Source of the DNA: an uncultured Candidatus Melainabacteria bacterium
GTDB lineage: Bacteria > Cyanobacteriota > Vampirovibrionia > Gastranaerophilales > Gastranaerophilaceae
Reading direction: 5' to 3'
DNA: 64,000 bases
NCBI GenBank assembly: GCA_934717745.1
Contig: CAKUZB010000002.1
Location: 62,001 to 126,000, forward strand
A model generated the notes under the pieces. That model did not search any database. It had not been told where the DNA came from and saw nothing but the letters and a program-made list of their open reading frames with translations. Of the stretch, positions 25,545 to 33,370 are shown one piece after another (positions within the stretch are counted from its first letter, which is position 1; every line of letters starts with the position of its first letter). The translations under genes were made by a program, and so were the position numbers.

Positions 25545-26321
25545 TTAGTATTCTACTTTTAATAATGTTAATCCATTTGGACTAACTGTTTGCCCTGCCT
25601 TTGTTCGGTTTTTGGCTTTTAACACCTCTGCCATATATTCAGGACTTTTATTTTCCCGTTCTATTTCCAACAGTGTTCCGATTATTATTCTAACCATATT
25701 GTACAAAAATCTGTTTGCTATTATATCAACAACAACCATATTTTCAGTTGTCCAACATGTCGCTTCATAAACCTCACAATCATTATATGGATTCGAACTT
25801 CCACGATTTTTGAAACTTGAGAAATCATGATAACCTTTAAGATAATTTAAAGCCTTATTCATTCTTTCTATATCTAAATCGTACCTTATTCTCATTAAAT
25901 CACCGTCAAAAGCATTTCTCTGACTGCGATTTATAAATACATATCTGTATTGCCTTGACTTTGCAGACTTTTGAGAATGAAAGGTCGGAGGAACTTCGCA
26001 AACATCGGATATTGAAATATCCTTTGGTAACAAACCGTTTATGGCTCTGATAAACCGAGAAGCAACAATTGGTTCATCAAAATCAACATGAACTGTTTGT
26101 CCTACCGAATTGACACCTGCATCAGTTCTACCGGAAAAGACCGTTTTTATTGGTCTGGGATTATTATGAGTCGGTTTGACTCTTTTCAATGTACATATTG
26201 CTTTTTCCAATTCTCCTTGTATGGTCGGAATGGGTCTTTCCATACCATCTTCGTCAAATTGAATTTGGCTTCCACCATAGTTTTTGCCTTGATATTGTAT
26301 TAAAAACGAATATCTGGTCAT
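25545..26321 (-). CDS. truA: tRNA pseudouridine(38-40) synthase TruA
   Basis: The protein has 258 residues. The catalytic Asp lies in SGRTDAGV near 61-68, and the C-terminal NRFLYNMVRIIIGTLLEIE segment is typical. It isomerises uridines 38-40 in tRNA anticodon arms. It begins in the rplQ stop codon (TAATG overlap). TruA between L17 and L13 is a well-known cyanobacterial and Firmicutes arrangement. Confidence 0.95.
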   Translation of the reverse strand: MTRYSFLIQYQGKNYGGSQIQFDEDGMERPIPTIQGELEKAICTLKRVKPTHNNPRPIKTVFSGRTDAGVNSVGQTVHVDFDEPIVASRFIRAINGLLPKDISISDVCEVPPTFHSQKSAKSRQYRYVFINRSQRNAFDGDLMRIRYDLDIERMNKALNYLKGYHDFSSFKNRGSSNPYNDCEVYEATCWTTENMVVVDIIANRFLYNMVRIIIGTLLEIERENKSPEYMAEVLKAKNRTKAGQTVSPNGLTLLKVEY

Positions 26322-26749
26322 TATACTAGTTGGATTAATGCCATTTCACTTGCATCACCACGTCTTGGTGGTAAGTGATAAATTCTTGTGTAACCACCGT
26401 TACGGTCTGAATATTTTTTACCGATTACACAGAATAATTTTCTCAAAACTGTTTGTTTTGGAAGTTTTTTACCTTCTTCAACTGTTTCGAATACTTCACC
26501 TGTTGCAACATCTATATATTTGCCGATTTCTTTATCGTAAATGAATTTTGCTGCTTGACGACGAGATGTTAAATCACCTTTTTTAGCCAAAGTGATTAAT
26601 TCTTCAACATATGGTCTTAATGCTTTTGCACGAGCCAATGTTGTTTTGATTTCGCCATGAGTAAACAATTCAGTTGCTAAAGCACGCAATAGAGCATCTC
26701 TTTGGTCTTTTGCTCTTCCTAGCGTATGTTTTTTTGTTAAGTGTCTCAT
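26321..26749 (-). CDS. rplQ: 50S ribosomal protein L17
   Basis: The protein has 142 residues. The N-terminal RHLTKKHTLGRAKDQRDALLRALA and the IKTTLARAKALRPYVEELIT core identify L17. The C-terminal part (NGGYTRIYHLPPRRGDASEMALIQLV) ends as in standard L17 proteins. It follows rpoA. Confidence 0.97.
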   Translation of the reverse strand: MRHLTKKHTLGRAKDQRDALLRALATELFTHGEIKTTLARAKALRPYVEELITLAKKGDLTSRRQAAKFIYDKEIGKYIDVATGEVFETVEEGKKLPKQTVLRKLFCVIGKKYSDRNGGYTRIYHLPPRRGDASEMALIQLV

Positions 26750-26794
26750 TTTTCTGTCCTTTTTATCTTAATTTTATTTTTTTCGTTTTAATTA

Positions 26795-27775
26795 TTAAAC
26801 TAATTCTTCTTCAGGCATTTCTGGGTTTGGAGCAAGGTCTAAACCAAAGTGGTGAAGTCTTTCGATAACTTCATCTGAAGATTTTTTTCCGAAATTTTTG
26901 ATATTTAATAAATCATTTTCAGATTTTTTCAACAATTCTGCCATTGAATTAATACTTGCTCTTTTCAAGCAATTATATGCTCTTACTGATAATTCTAATT
27001 CTTCGATTGAAATTGTTGTTGTTGGTTCTTCTTCTTCAACTTCTTCTTCAACTGCTTGTACCGGTTGATTTACAACTACAGGTTGACCAGAAATTGCAGC
27101 GATTTGCATAAAGTGGTCAATTAACAATTGAGCAGATTGAGAAAGTGCTGTTGTTACATCTAATGAACCATTTGACCAAATTTCTAATGTTACTTTGTCG
27201 AAATCAATTGAATCACCAACACGAGTTGGTTCTACGTTATAAGCAACACGTTTAATTGGCATAAATGTCGCATCAATTGGTAACATATCGATTGATTGAC
27301 CTGCTTTTGAATCTCTTGGAACATCGTGTGCAACGTAACCTTTACCTGTTTCAACAACGATGTCAGCGTGGAAACTACCACCGTCAGCGATTGTACAAAT
27401 TAACCAATCAGGGTTAACAACTTTAACACCGGCAGGTAATTGAATATCACTTGCTAATACAGGACCAGCATGGTCAATATCTAATCTTAAATGTTGAGGT
27501 TCTTTTGAATCAGTTTTGATTACTAAACCTTTCATATTTAACATTACGTCAATAACATCTTCAACAACACCGGGAATTGCTGTATATTCGTGAGTGATAC
27601 CTTCAATTCTTGCTGATGTTACGGCTGTACCTTCAAGACTTGATAATAATACACGTCTTAAAGAATTTCCGATTGTATTACCAAAACCTTTTGATAAAGG
27701 TTCAATAACAAATTTACCGTATTGTGAACCGTTTGAATCTGTTGTTGTATTTACTGTTTTAATTTTTAATTCCAT
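26795..27775 (-). CDS. rpoA: DNA-directed RNA polymerase alpha subunit
   Basis: The protein has 326 residues. The N-terminal assembly domain contains KGFGNTIGNSLRRVLLSSLEG near 29-49. An acidic linker (VEEEVEEEEPTT near 238-250) leads to the C-terminal domain with helix-hairpin-helix elements (LELSVRAYNCLKRASINSMAEL, then NIKNFGKKSSDEVIERL), which contacts UP elements and activators. Full length for the family. Confidence 0.97.
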   Translation of the reverse strand: MELKIKTVNTTTDSNGSQYGKFVIEPLSKGFGNTIGNSLRRVLLSSLEGTAVTSARIEGITHEYTAIPGVVEDVIDVMLNMKGLVIKTDSKEPQHLRLDIDHAGPVLASDIQLPAGVKVVNPDWLICTIADGGSFHADIVVETGKGYVAHDVPRDSKAGQSIDMLPIDATFMPIKRVAYNVEPTRVGDSIDFDKVTLEIWSNGSLDVTTALSQSAQLLIDHFMQIAAISGQPVVVNQPVQAVEEEVEEEEPTTTISIEELELSVRAYNCLKRASINSMAELLKKSENDLLNIKNFGKKSSDEVIERLHHFGLDLAPNPEMPEEELV

Positions 27776-27834
27776 TATATTTCTTCTCCTAATTTTTGGA
27801 TATTGTTAAAACTACTTATTCTACTTAGACTTTA

Positions 27835-28437
27835 CTATTTAGAATAATATTCGATTACAAGTTGTTCTTTTAGTTCAGGATCTAATTCTTCTCTTTCCGG
27901 AACTCTGTCGAAAGTGATTTTCATAGCATCGCTATCTTTTGTAATCCAAGCAGATTCACAAGGCATATCAATCATTTCAATAACACCTTTTATGAATGAT
28001 TTGCTTCTTTCTCTGATTGTAACAACATCACCTGCTTTTAATAGGTATGATGGAATATCAACTTTTTTACCGTTAACTAAAATATGACCATGGTTAACGA
28101 TTTGTCTTGATTGTTTTCTTGTAATACCAAAACCTGCTCTGAATAATACGTTATCTAATCTTGATTCTAATAATTGTAATAAGATTGTACCTGTAACGCC
28201 TTTTTTACGAGCGGCTTCATTGTAATATTTTGCAAATTGTTTTTCAGATACTAAATAAGTTAATCTGATTTTTTGTTTTTCATTTAAGTGTAATGCGTAT
28301 TCAGAAAGTTTTTTTCTAACTGCACCATGTTGACCTGATGCTGTTTGACGCATTGAAGAAGTTAACTTTGTGTTTGATAAGTCTTTTACCCCGTAGTTAC
28401 GGAATAATTTATTTCTTGCACCTGTATATTTTGACAT
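27835..28437 (-). CDS. rpsD: 30S ribosomal protein S4 (zinc-free form)
   Basis: The protein has 200 residues. It has the S4 RNA-binding domain (LESRLDNVLFRAGFGITRKQSRQIVNHGHILVNGK near 88-122). The N-terminus lacks the Cys4 zinc site (C- form). Gene position is notable: it sits between rpsK and rpoA, as in many proteobacteria, whereas cyanobacterial genomes usually carry rpsD elsewhere. Confidence 0.96.
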   Translation of the reverse strand: MSKYTGARNKLFRNYGVKDLSNTKLTSSMRQTASGQHGAVRKKLSEYALHLNEKQKIRLTYLVSEKQFAKYYNEAARKKGVTGTILLQLLESRLDNVLFRAGFGITRKQSRQIVNHGHILVNGKKVDIPSYLLKAGDVVTIRERSKSFIKGVIEMIDMPCESAWITKDSDAMKITFDRVPEREELDPELKEQLVIEYYSK

Positions 28438-28521
28438 TGTCTTTTCCTTTTTTCTTTCTTATAATAATTACTTTTATTTTAGTTTTTATTTGGTTAATGA
28501 ATCTCACCAACGTAGCAAAAA

Positions 28522-28908
28522 CTATACTCTACGTTTTTTAGGAGGTCTGCAACCATTATGAGGGATTGGAGTTACGTCTTTGATTAAAGTAATTTCCAAA
28601 CCTGCTGCTTGAATTGCTCTGATTGCTGTTTCACGTCCTGAACCAGGTCCTTTGATATACACTTCAACTTTTTTCATACCTTGGTCAATTGATTTTTTAG
28701 CAACTTGTTCTGCTGCTGATTGTGCTGCAAATGGAGTACCTTTTCTAGCACCTTTAAAACCTGAAGCACCAGCAGTTGCCCAAGCAATTGCATTACCTTG
28801 AGTATCTGTTGAAGTTACGATTGTATTATTAAATGTTGATTGAATATGAACAACACCTTGCAATACGTTCTTTTTTTCTTTTTTCTTTGTTGATTTTGGT
28901 CTTGCCAT
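28522..28908 (-). CDS. rpsK: 30S ribosomal protein S11
   Basis: The protein has 128 residues. The diagnostic stretches are HIQSTFNNTIVTSTDTQGNA, WATAGASGFKGARKGTPFAAQ and the C-terminal DVTPIPHNGCRPPKKRRV. The head starts with a Lys-rich run common to the family. Confidence 0.97.
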   Translation of the reverse strand: MARPKSTKKKEKKNVLQGVVHIQSTFNNTIVTSTDTQGNAIAWATAGASGFKGARKGTPFAAQSAAEQVAKKSIDQGMKKVEVYIKGPGSGRETAIRAIQAAGLEITLIKDVTPIPHNGCRPPKKRRV

Positions 28909-29026
28909 TTTTTTATTTCCTTTATTTCTTACTTATATGTTTTTCAATATTTCGTTTCTTTTAAGTTATTGCTTCACTCGGACAATTGCTCTTTTCACTA
29001 TCATTGTTTTGCTATGTCCTCGTACC

Positions 29027-29066
29027 TTGAGTTTAGTGTAAAACACTCACTCTACGCAAAACTCAA
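29027..29066 (-). other. Nested stem-loop in the rpsM-rpsK gap
   Basis: An outer 8-bp stem, TTGAGTTT (29027-29034) with AAACTCAA (29059-29066), encloses AGTGT-AAA-ACACT (29035-29047). It begins right at the rpsM stop. It could tune expression between the two genes; there is no T-run, so it is not a normal terminator. Confidence 0.4.
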
Positions 29067-29438
29067 CTAAGCAGTTTTCTTTTTAGTGATTGCTAAACCT
29101 TTTTTACCACGACGAGTTCTAGCATTTGTTTTTGTTCTTTGACCTCTGCATGGTAATGAACGTTTATGACGCATTCCTCTATATGAGTTGATTTCTTGTA
29201 AACGTTTAATATGCATTGATACAGAACGTCTTAAATCACCTTCAATTTCATAATTACTTAATTCTTCACGTAATAACTTGATATCTGCATCTGTTAAATC
29301 ATCTGTTCTTAAATCTTCAGAGATACCTGTTTTTTCCAAGATTTTTTTACTTGTAGCAGGTCCGATACCGTAGATGTAAGTCAATGCGATAATCATTCTT
29401 TTGTTACGAGGTAAATCTACCCCTGATAGTCTTGCCAT
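29067..29438 (-). CDS. rpsM: 30S ribosomal protein S13
   Basis: The protein has 123 residues. The start ARLSGVDLPRNKRMIIALTYIYGIG, the LREELSNYEIEGDLRR core and the tail RGMRHKRSLPCRGQRTKTNARTRRG (split here by domain) are typical of S13, which contacts the subunit interface. AAGGA precedes the ATG. Confidence 0.97.
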   Translation of the reverse strand: MARLSGVDLPRNKRMIIALTYIYGIGPATSKKILEKTGISEDLRTDDLTDADIKLLREELSNYEIEGDLRRSVSMHIKRLQEINSYRGMRHKRSLPCRGQRTKTNARTRRGKKGLAITKKKTA

Positions 29439-29556
29439 TTCTTTTTCCTTTATTTTATGTGTTTTACTTTTTGTTTTGATTGGAAACTTGTTCCATTTGT
29501 TTGCCCTTTATTTTGGCTTCTCAAAATCTAATCATTCGCCCCGCTTGCTCATTGTT

Positions 29557-29645
29557 TTCGCTACGGAGCCGTTACGCTCCTGTCGCTCAATCTGAGCGTC
29601 GCAGTGTATCGGGTTTCGTTCGTAACCTCACTCCACCCTAGCGAA
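29557..29645 (-). other. Cloverleaf-like GC-rich fold between rpmJ and rpsM
   Basis: An outer 7-bp stem, TTCGCTA (29557-29563) with TAGCGAA (29639-29645), encloses three hairpins: GGAGC/GCTCC, CGCTCA/TGAGCG and GGTT/AACC. The 89-nt element fills the space from 3 bp after the rpmJ stop. It stands out from the AT-rich surroundings. The loops do not fit a tRNA (the anticodon loop is too short and there is no normal T-loop), so it is described as a structured element only. Confidence 0.4.
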
Positions 29646-29647
29646 GA

Positions 29648-29761
29648 TTAGCCTTGTCTTTGTTTATGTTTTGGATTTTCACAAATAATTGCGATTCTGC
29701 CTTTTCTTTTAATACATTTACATTTGTCGCAAATTTTCTTTACTGAACTTCTAACTTTCAT
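29648..29761 (-). CDS. rpmJ: 50S ribosomal protein L36
   Basis: The protein has 37 residues, too short for usual ORF cut-offs. It reads MKVRSSVKKICDKCKCIKRK followed by GRIAIICENPKHKQRQG: the L36 zinc knuckle (CDKC, then C and H) is complete. AAAGG lies upstream. It sits between infA and rpsM as in most bacteria. Confidence 0.96.
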   Translation of the reverse strand: MKVRSSVKKICDKCKCIKRKGRIAIICENPKHKQRQG

Positions 29762-29786
29762 TGTTTTACCTTTCTGTATTTCCATT

Positions 29787-30002
29787 CTATTTTAGTCTGA
29801 ATGTGATTCTGCCTCTTGTTAAGTCATATGGTGTCATTTCAACTTTTACTTTATCCCCCGGTAAAATTCTGATGAAATTTTTTCTGATTTTACCTGAAAT
29901 ATGTGCTAAAATCTCATGACCGTTCTCTAATTCCACTCTGAACATAGCATTCGGCATTGATTCTAATATTGTACCTTCTAATTCTATTACGTCTTTTGAC
30001 AT
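29787..30002 (-). CDS. infA: Translation initiation factor IF-1
   Basis: The protein has 71 residues, one OB fold. It has the hallmark stretches EGTILESMPNAMFRVELENG, HISGKIRKNFIRILPGD and DLTRGRITFR. AAAGG precedes the ATG. It heads the operon here; the usual upstream genes adk and secY are absent, so the operon has been split at this point. Confidence 0.97.
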   Translation of the reverse strand: MSKDVIELEGTILESMPNAMFRVELENGHEILAHISGKIRKNFIRILPGDKVKVEMTPYDLTRGRITFRLK

Positions 30003-30028
30003 AGTTTTCCTTTACTAACTAGTGTGTT

Positions 30029-30034
30029 ATTTTA
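30029..30034 (-). promoter_or_regulatory. Likely promoter of the infA-rpsI operon
   Basis: Minus strand: TAAAAT preceded by TGA (extended -10). The leader would be about 20 nt with the AAAGG ribosome site of infA. Confidence 0.45.
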
Positions 30035-30357
30035 TCATATTTGCTAAAAAAATCTTTGCAAGTGGTTAAAATCAATAATTTCAGACAAATTTTTTAACAC
30101 AAAACTGATTGTTTATAAAAAAATACCAATCTTTCAGACATTTCTTGAACATGGTAAAATCAATTTATTATTAAGCATTAGGATAGTTTGTAAAATTTTG
30201 TAAATATTTTTAATGTGTTTATTTTAGGAAAAACAATTACTTGTTTTTATTAAAAATTTATTGATATTTGAATAAGATTTAATCAATAATTTTTACAAAT
30301 TTTAAAAAATTTGTCATTTTTCGAAAAAAGTTTTTTGATTTTTTAAAATTTCAAATT
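30035..30357. other. AT-rich intergenic stretch without a gene
   Basis: This is the space between the infA promoter and the end of the patatin gene. It is extremely AT-rich, with many A/T runs that could act as an UP element for the ribosomal operon. I see no reading frame, tRNA or convincing hairpin. Confidence 0.5.
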
Positions 30358-31536
30358 TTATTCACACAAATCTTTCAATTTTTCTTTTATATTATTTTTA
30401 ATTTGTTTAAAATCTTCGCAAACGGTTTTAATTTTTTCTTTTGAATAATTTCCAAAGAAAGATGGTTTTAACTCATTTTCGAGCCTAAATCTTGCATTTT
30501 GAATACTTTCATAAAAACTTTCTTCAATGACAGGTTTTATTTCGCATAAATCCATATAAACTTTACCCAAAGCAACTTTCGCTTGTAAAACATTCTGTTT
30601 ATCAAGATATTTTATAACTTCAGAAATATTTTTTTCTAATATTGAATAATCTTTTGAAAGTTCTTTTCGCTTTTCAGGTAAAATATTTTTGAAATACTCC
30701 ATTGTTTGAGTGTAGCCGACATTCATCAAATCTATACGTTTTTCTTTTGAAATATTAAAGTCCACAATCAAAACATCGCCGGTATTTATGGTTACAAAGT
30801 CATATTTATCATAATTGCCGTAAGTTTGCTCAATTCCTTTTGTAGCAATAGACGTAACACAACTATATACAGTATTCAGATAATCAATTGCATTTTTACC
30901 GTCTTTATCGTAATCACCCTCAAGTCGAAATTCTAAAATTCTTTCAGTAGAACTATTCAACGTATCAGAAAGTTTCCATAATGGCCAACTTTTTTGTAAA
31001 TCGCCATCTACAAGTTCTGCGTTTTCATAGAAAACAGGAGTCATTAACCCCGGCATGCTTGAAGAAATCCTTATTGCAGTTGCCACTTCAAAATCAGGAG
31101 TTTCTATTTTTGAAAACTCTTTACATTTAAAATTAGTCAAATCCGTCGTAATAATTACCAAATCCTTATCTAAATCTTTAAATTTTACGGTTAGATTTTC
31201 ACCTTTTTTATATGCTGTATTATAAAATTTCTTTTCAATCATTTCTCGAACCCATTCAAGAAAAACTTCACCCTTTGAAAGAGCAAATGCTTTACCAAAT
31301 CCAAAGTGAATATCTCGGAACAAGTCAAAATTAACTTTTAAGAATAATTCTTTTATCTCATCTGCATTATAACCGACCGCAAGAAGTCCGGCAAAAATTG
31401 CACCAACAGAAGAACCTGCTATTGTTTCAACAGAAATATTTAATTCATCAAGGGCTTGAATTGCACCAATATATGACACCCCTCTAATTGCACCTCCACC
31501 AAAGATGCAAGTATATTTATTTGAATTAAAACTCAC
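30358..31536 (-). CDS. Patatin-like phospholipase
   Basis: The protein has 392 residues. The oxyanion loop GGGAIRG is at 13-19, the nucleophile Ser lies in GSSVG near 41-45, and the catalytic Asp is in VDGDLQ near 183 (DGD in place of DGG/A). These define patatin-type lipid acyl hydrolases. There is no signal peptide, so it acts in the cytoplasm or is delivered by another route. The C-terminal 100 residues are helical and charged. The start is GTG, overlapping the preceding stop by one base, with AGGAG upstream, so it belongs to the same unit as the membrane protein. Confidence 0.85.
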   Translation of the reverse strand: MSFNSNKYTCIFGGGAIRGVSYIGAIQALDELNISVETIAGSSVGAIFAGLLAVGYNADEIKELFLKVNFDLFRDIHFGFGKAFALSKGEVFLEWVREMIEKKFYNTAYKKGENLTVKFKDLDKDLVIITTDLTNFKCKEFSKIETPDFEVATAIRISSSMPGLMTPVFYENAELVDGDLQKSWPLWKLSDTLNSSTERILEFRLEGDYDKDGKNAIDYLNTVYSCVTSIATKGIEQTYGNYDKYDFVTINTGDVLIVDFNISKEKRIDLMNVGYTQTMEYFKNILPEKRKELSKDYSILEKNISEVIKYLDKQNVLQAKVALGKVYMDLCEIKPVIEESFYESIQNARFRLENELKPSFFGNYSKEKIKTVCEDFKQIKNNIKEKLKDLCE

Positions 31537-33131
31537 TACTTATCGCTCCTTTTGTTAACTTCTTCGATTTTAACTCTGTTATCACCTTTAAAAGTTATTG
31601 ATGTATTTAAAATTGTTTTTTTATAATATTTCAAGTCGCCACTTGGTGGAATATATTCAGATTTAGCATTTTTAGAATCAACAAAAACACCAAAGTTAAG
31701 TCCTTCAAAAGCCAGACTCCAATTTGGATCTTGTTTTAAAATTGAAAAAATTTTAGGATATGATTTTTCCATAATAATTATATCTGGTTTATTTTTTCGC
31801 ATTAAAGCGTTTGCATCATTTTTTACAGCATAAAAATTTCCTAAATCCTTCAACAAATAATCGTCATAAACTTCCTCATATCGACCGTCCATGTAAATTT
31901 TATTTTGCGGATACAACTTATATGATGCAAAACTTCCGATACCAAAATTCGTCAACAAATTGCCCTCAAGACGATTGTTTTTAATAAACTCTATTTCCAT
32001 AACAGGATATGCTGCGAAATTAACCATTGGTCTATAGTCTTTAATAGACAAGGCCAAAATCGAATAAATTGATAAGAATATTACAGATGTTGGCATACAC
32101 CATTTTGGAAAAGTAAATTTATTAAATGCGTCCATTACATCTTTATAACAGAAAATTGTACCTGCGAGAGTAAAAAATGGCATCATTTTTACACGCATTA
32201 CCGCTAAAACTAAAGTTACAGTCATTACAATAAATTTTGTTTTATCCAATTTTGCAAAACTAATATTATTTTTAACTTTTACAAACTCTATAATTAAATA
32301 AACTAATGCCATAATTTTAAAAGTTAAAAATAAATGTGCATTGTATTTTGTAAAAATTGGCCACCATTCAACTACATCGGGTCTTGGCATTGTTGTTGCT
32401 TTAATTAAAAATTTTACAAATTCAACACCATAAGGATTTATAAATAATACTAACGGACAAACAATCGTCGTAATAAGATAATGTTTAAACGGCTTCTTGT
32501 TTAATGCTTCACCCAATGTATACATCGCAAGCAAGCCTAATCCCGCAACAACGCCACCATGCATATTTCCCCAAATTAAAAACATAAATGGAAAAATAAA
32601 CAGAAGTTTATAATTATTATTTTTTCTTATTAATTCTAAAAGATATAATTCAATTACAAAAAATAAGAATGTAAATGAATGACAACGAATTAGAGAAGAA
32701 TAAGTTACAGTAAAACTGTTTAAAATTAAAAAGTAAAATAAAACATTTTGACAATTGCAAGTTTTTTCAAATCTCAATTTTATAGTTTTTACCAAAAATA
32801 CCATTGTCAAAAACATTAACAAAACTTGTAAAAACAGCAATCCGACATGTCCCCACAAGTCTTTAAATAAGTAAAATACAACACTTGAGCCCCATTCATG
32901 GTCATACCAAGCATGAGTTGGTGTGTATGACAAAAAGTCATATTTTAAAATATGACCGGTTTGTACAACAGCCATTCCAGCAATTAACCTTGCCCATAAA
33001 TCAAAATCATAATTCACTGATTTTATGGCAATTGAGGCACTTAATAAAAATAGTAATACGTAAAAACCAAAAGTTTTTACTTTTTCATAATTGAAGTGTC
33101 TGAGATCCTTATTCAATAAATCTTTAATCAT
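31536..33131 (-). CDS. Polytopic membrane protein of unknown function
   Basis: The protein has 531 residues with about ten hydrophobic segments in the first 390, followed by a soluble C-terminal domain of about 150 residues. The first loop has DLWARLIAGMAVVQTGHILK and HEWGSS, a layout common in bacterial membrane proteins that resemble GT-C glycosyltransferases, but no catalytic role is shown. A repeat of Asp/Trp/His in the first periplasmic loop supports the GT-C idea. The C-terminal part (YMDGRYEEVYDDY) is conserved-looking. AAGGA precedes the ATG. Confidence 0.55.
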   Translation of the reverse strand: MIKDLLNKDLRHFNYEKVKTFGFYVLLFLLSASIAIKSVNYDFDLWARLIAGMAVVQTGHILKYDFLSYTPTHAWYDHEWGSSVVFYLFKDLWGHVGLLFLQVLLMFLTMVFLVKTIKLRFEKTCNCQNVLFYFLILNSFTVTYSSLIRCHSFTFLFFVIELYLLELIRKNNNYKLLFIFPFMFLIWGNMHGGVVAGLGLLAMYTLGEALNKKPFKHYLITTIVCPLVLFINPYGVEFVKFLIKATTMPRPDVVEWWPIFTKYNAHLFLTFKIMALVYLIIEFVKVKNNISFAKLDKTKFIVMTVTLVLAVMRVKMMPFFTLAGTIFCYKDVMDAFNKFTFPKWCMPTSVIFLSIYSILALSIKDYRPMVNFAAYPVMEIEFIKNNRLEGNLLTNFGIGSFASYKLYPQNKIYMDGRYEEVYDDYLLKDLGNFYAVKNDANALMRKNKPDIIIMEKSYPKIFSILKQDPNWSLAFEGLNFGVFVDSKNAKSEYIPPSGDLKYYKKTILNTSITFKGDNRVKIEEVNKRSDK

Positions 33132-33149
33132 ATATTTCCTTATAAATTT

Positions 33150-33359
33150 CTATGGTAGTGGATCGTATCCGCCCGGGTTAAGCGGGTGGCAACGGCAAAT
33201 TCTTTTAATACCTAGCCATAAACCTTTCAACACCCCATACTTAATAATCGCTTGTTTTGTGTATTCCGAACATGTCGGAGTAAATCTGCACACCGGCGGA
33301 GTTAATCTTGATATTTTTTGATAAATATTTATTAAAAATAGCAAAAATTTCTTAATCAT
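33150..33359 (-). CDS. yidD: Membrane protein insertion efficiency factor YidD
   Basis: The protein has 69 residues. It has the complete YidD signature: an amphipathic start, CRFTPTCSEYTKQAI near 24-38 and CHPLNPGGYDPLP at the end. It assists YidC-dependent membrane insertion. It is normally next to rnpA and yidC; here it follows flhA by 11 bp instead, so it has been relocated. Confidence 0.95.
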   Translation of the reverse strand: MIKKFLLFLINIYQKISRLTPPVCRFTPTCSEYTKQAIIKYGVLKGLWLGIKRICRCHPLNPGGYDPLP

Positions 33360-33370
33360 AATGTTTTATC

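Noticed and set aside
29557..29645. The rpmJ-rpsM fold as a tRNA or tRNA pseudogene
   Set aside because: The closing stem is 7 bp, but the would-be anticodon loop is too short, the T-loop lacks the TTCRA pattern and the D-arm lacks GG; it is kept only as a structured element.
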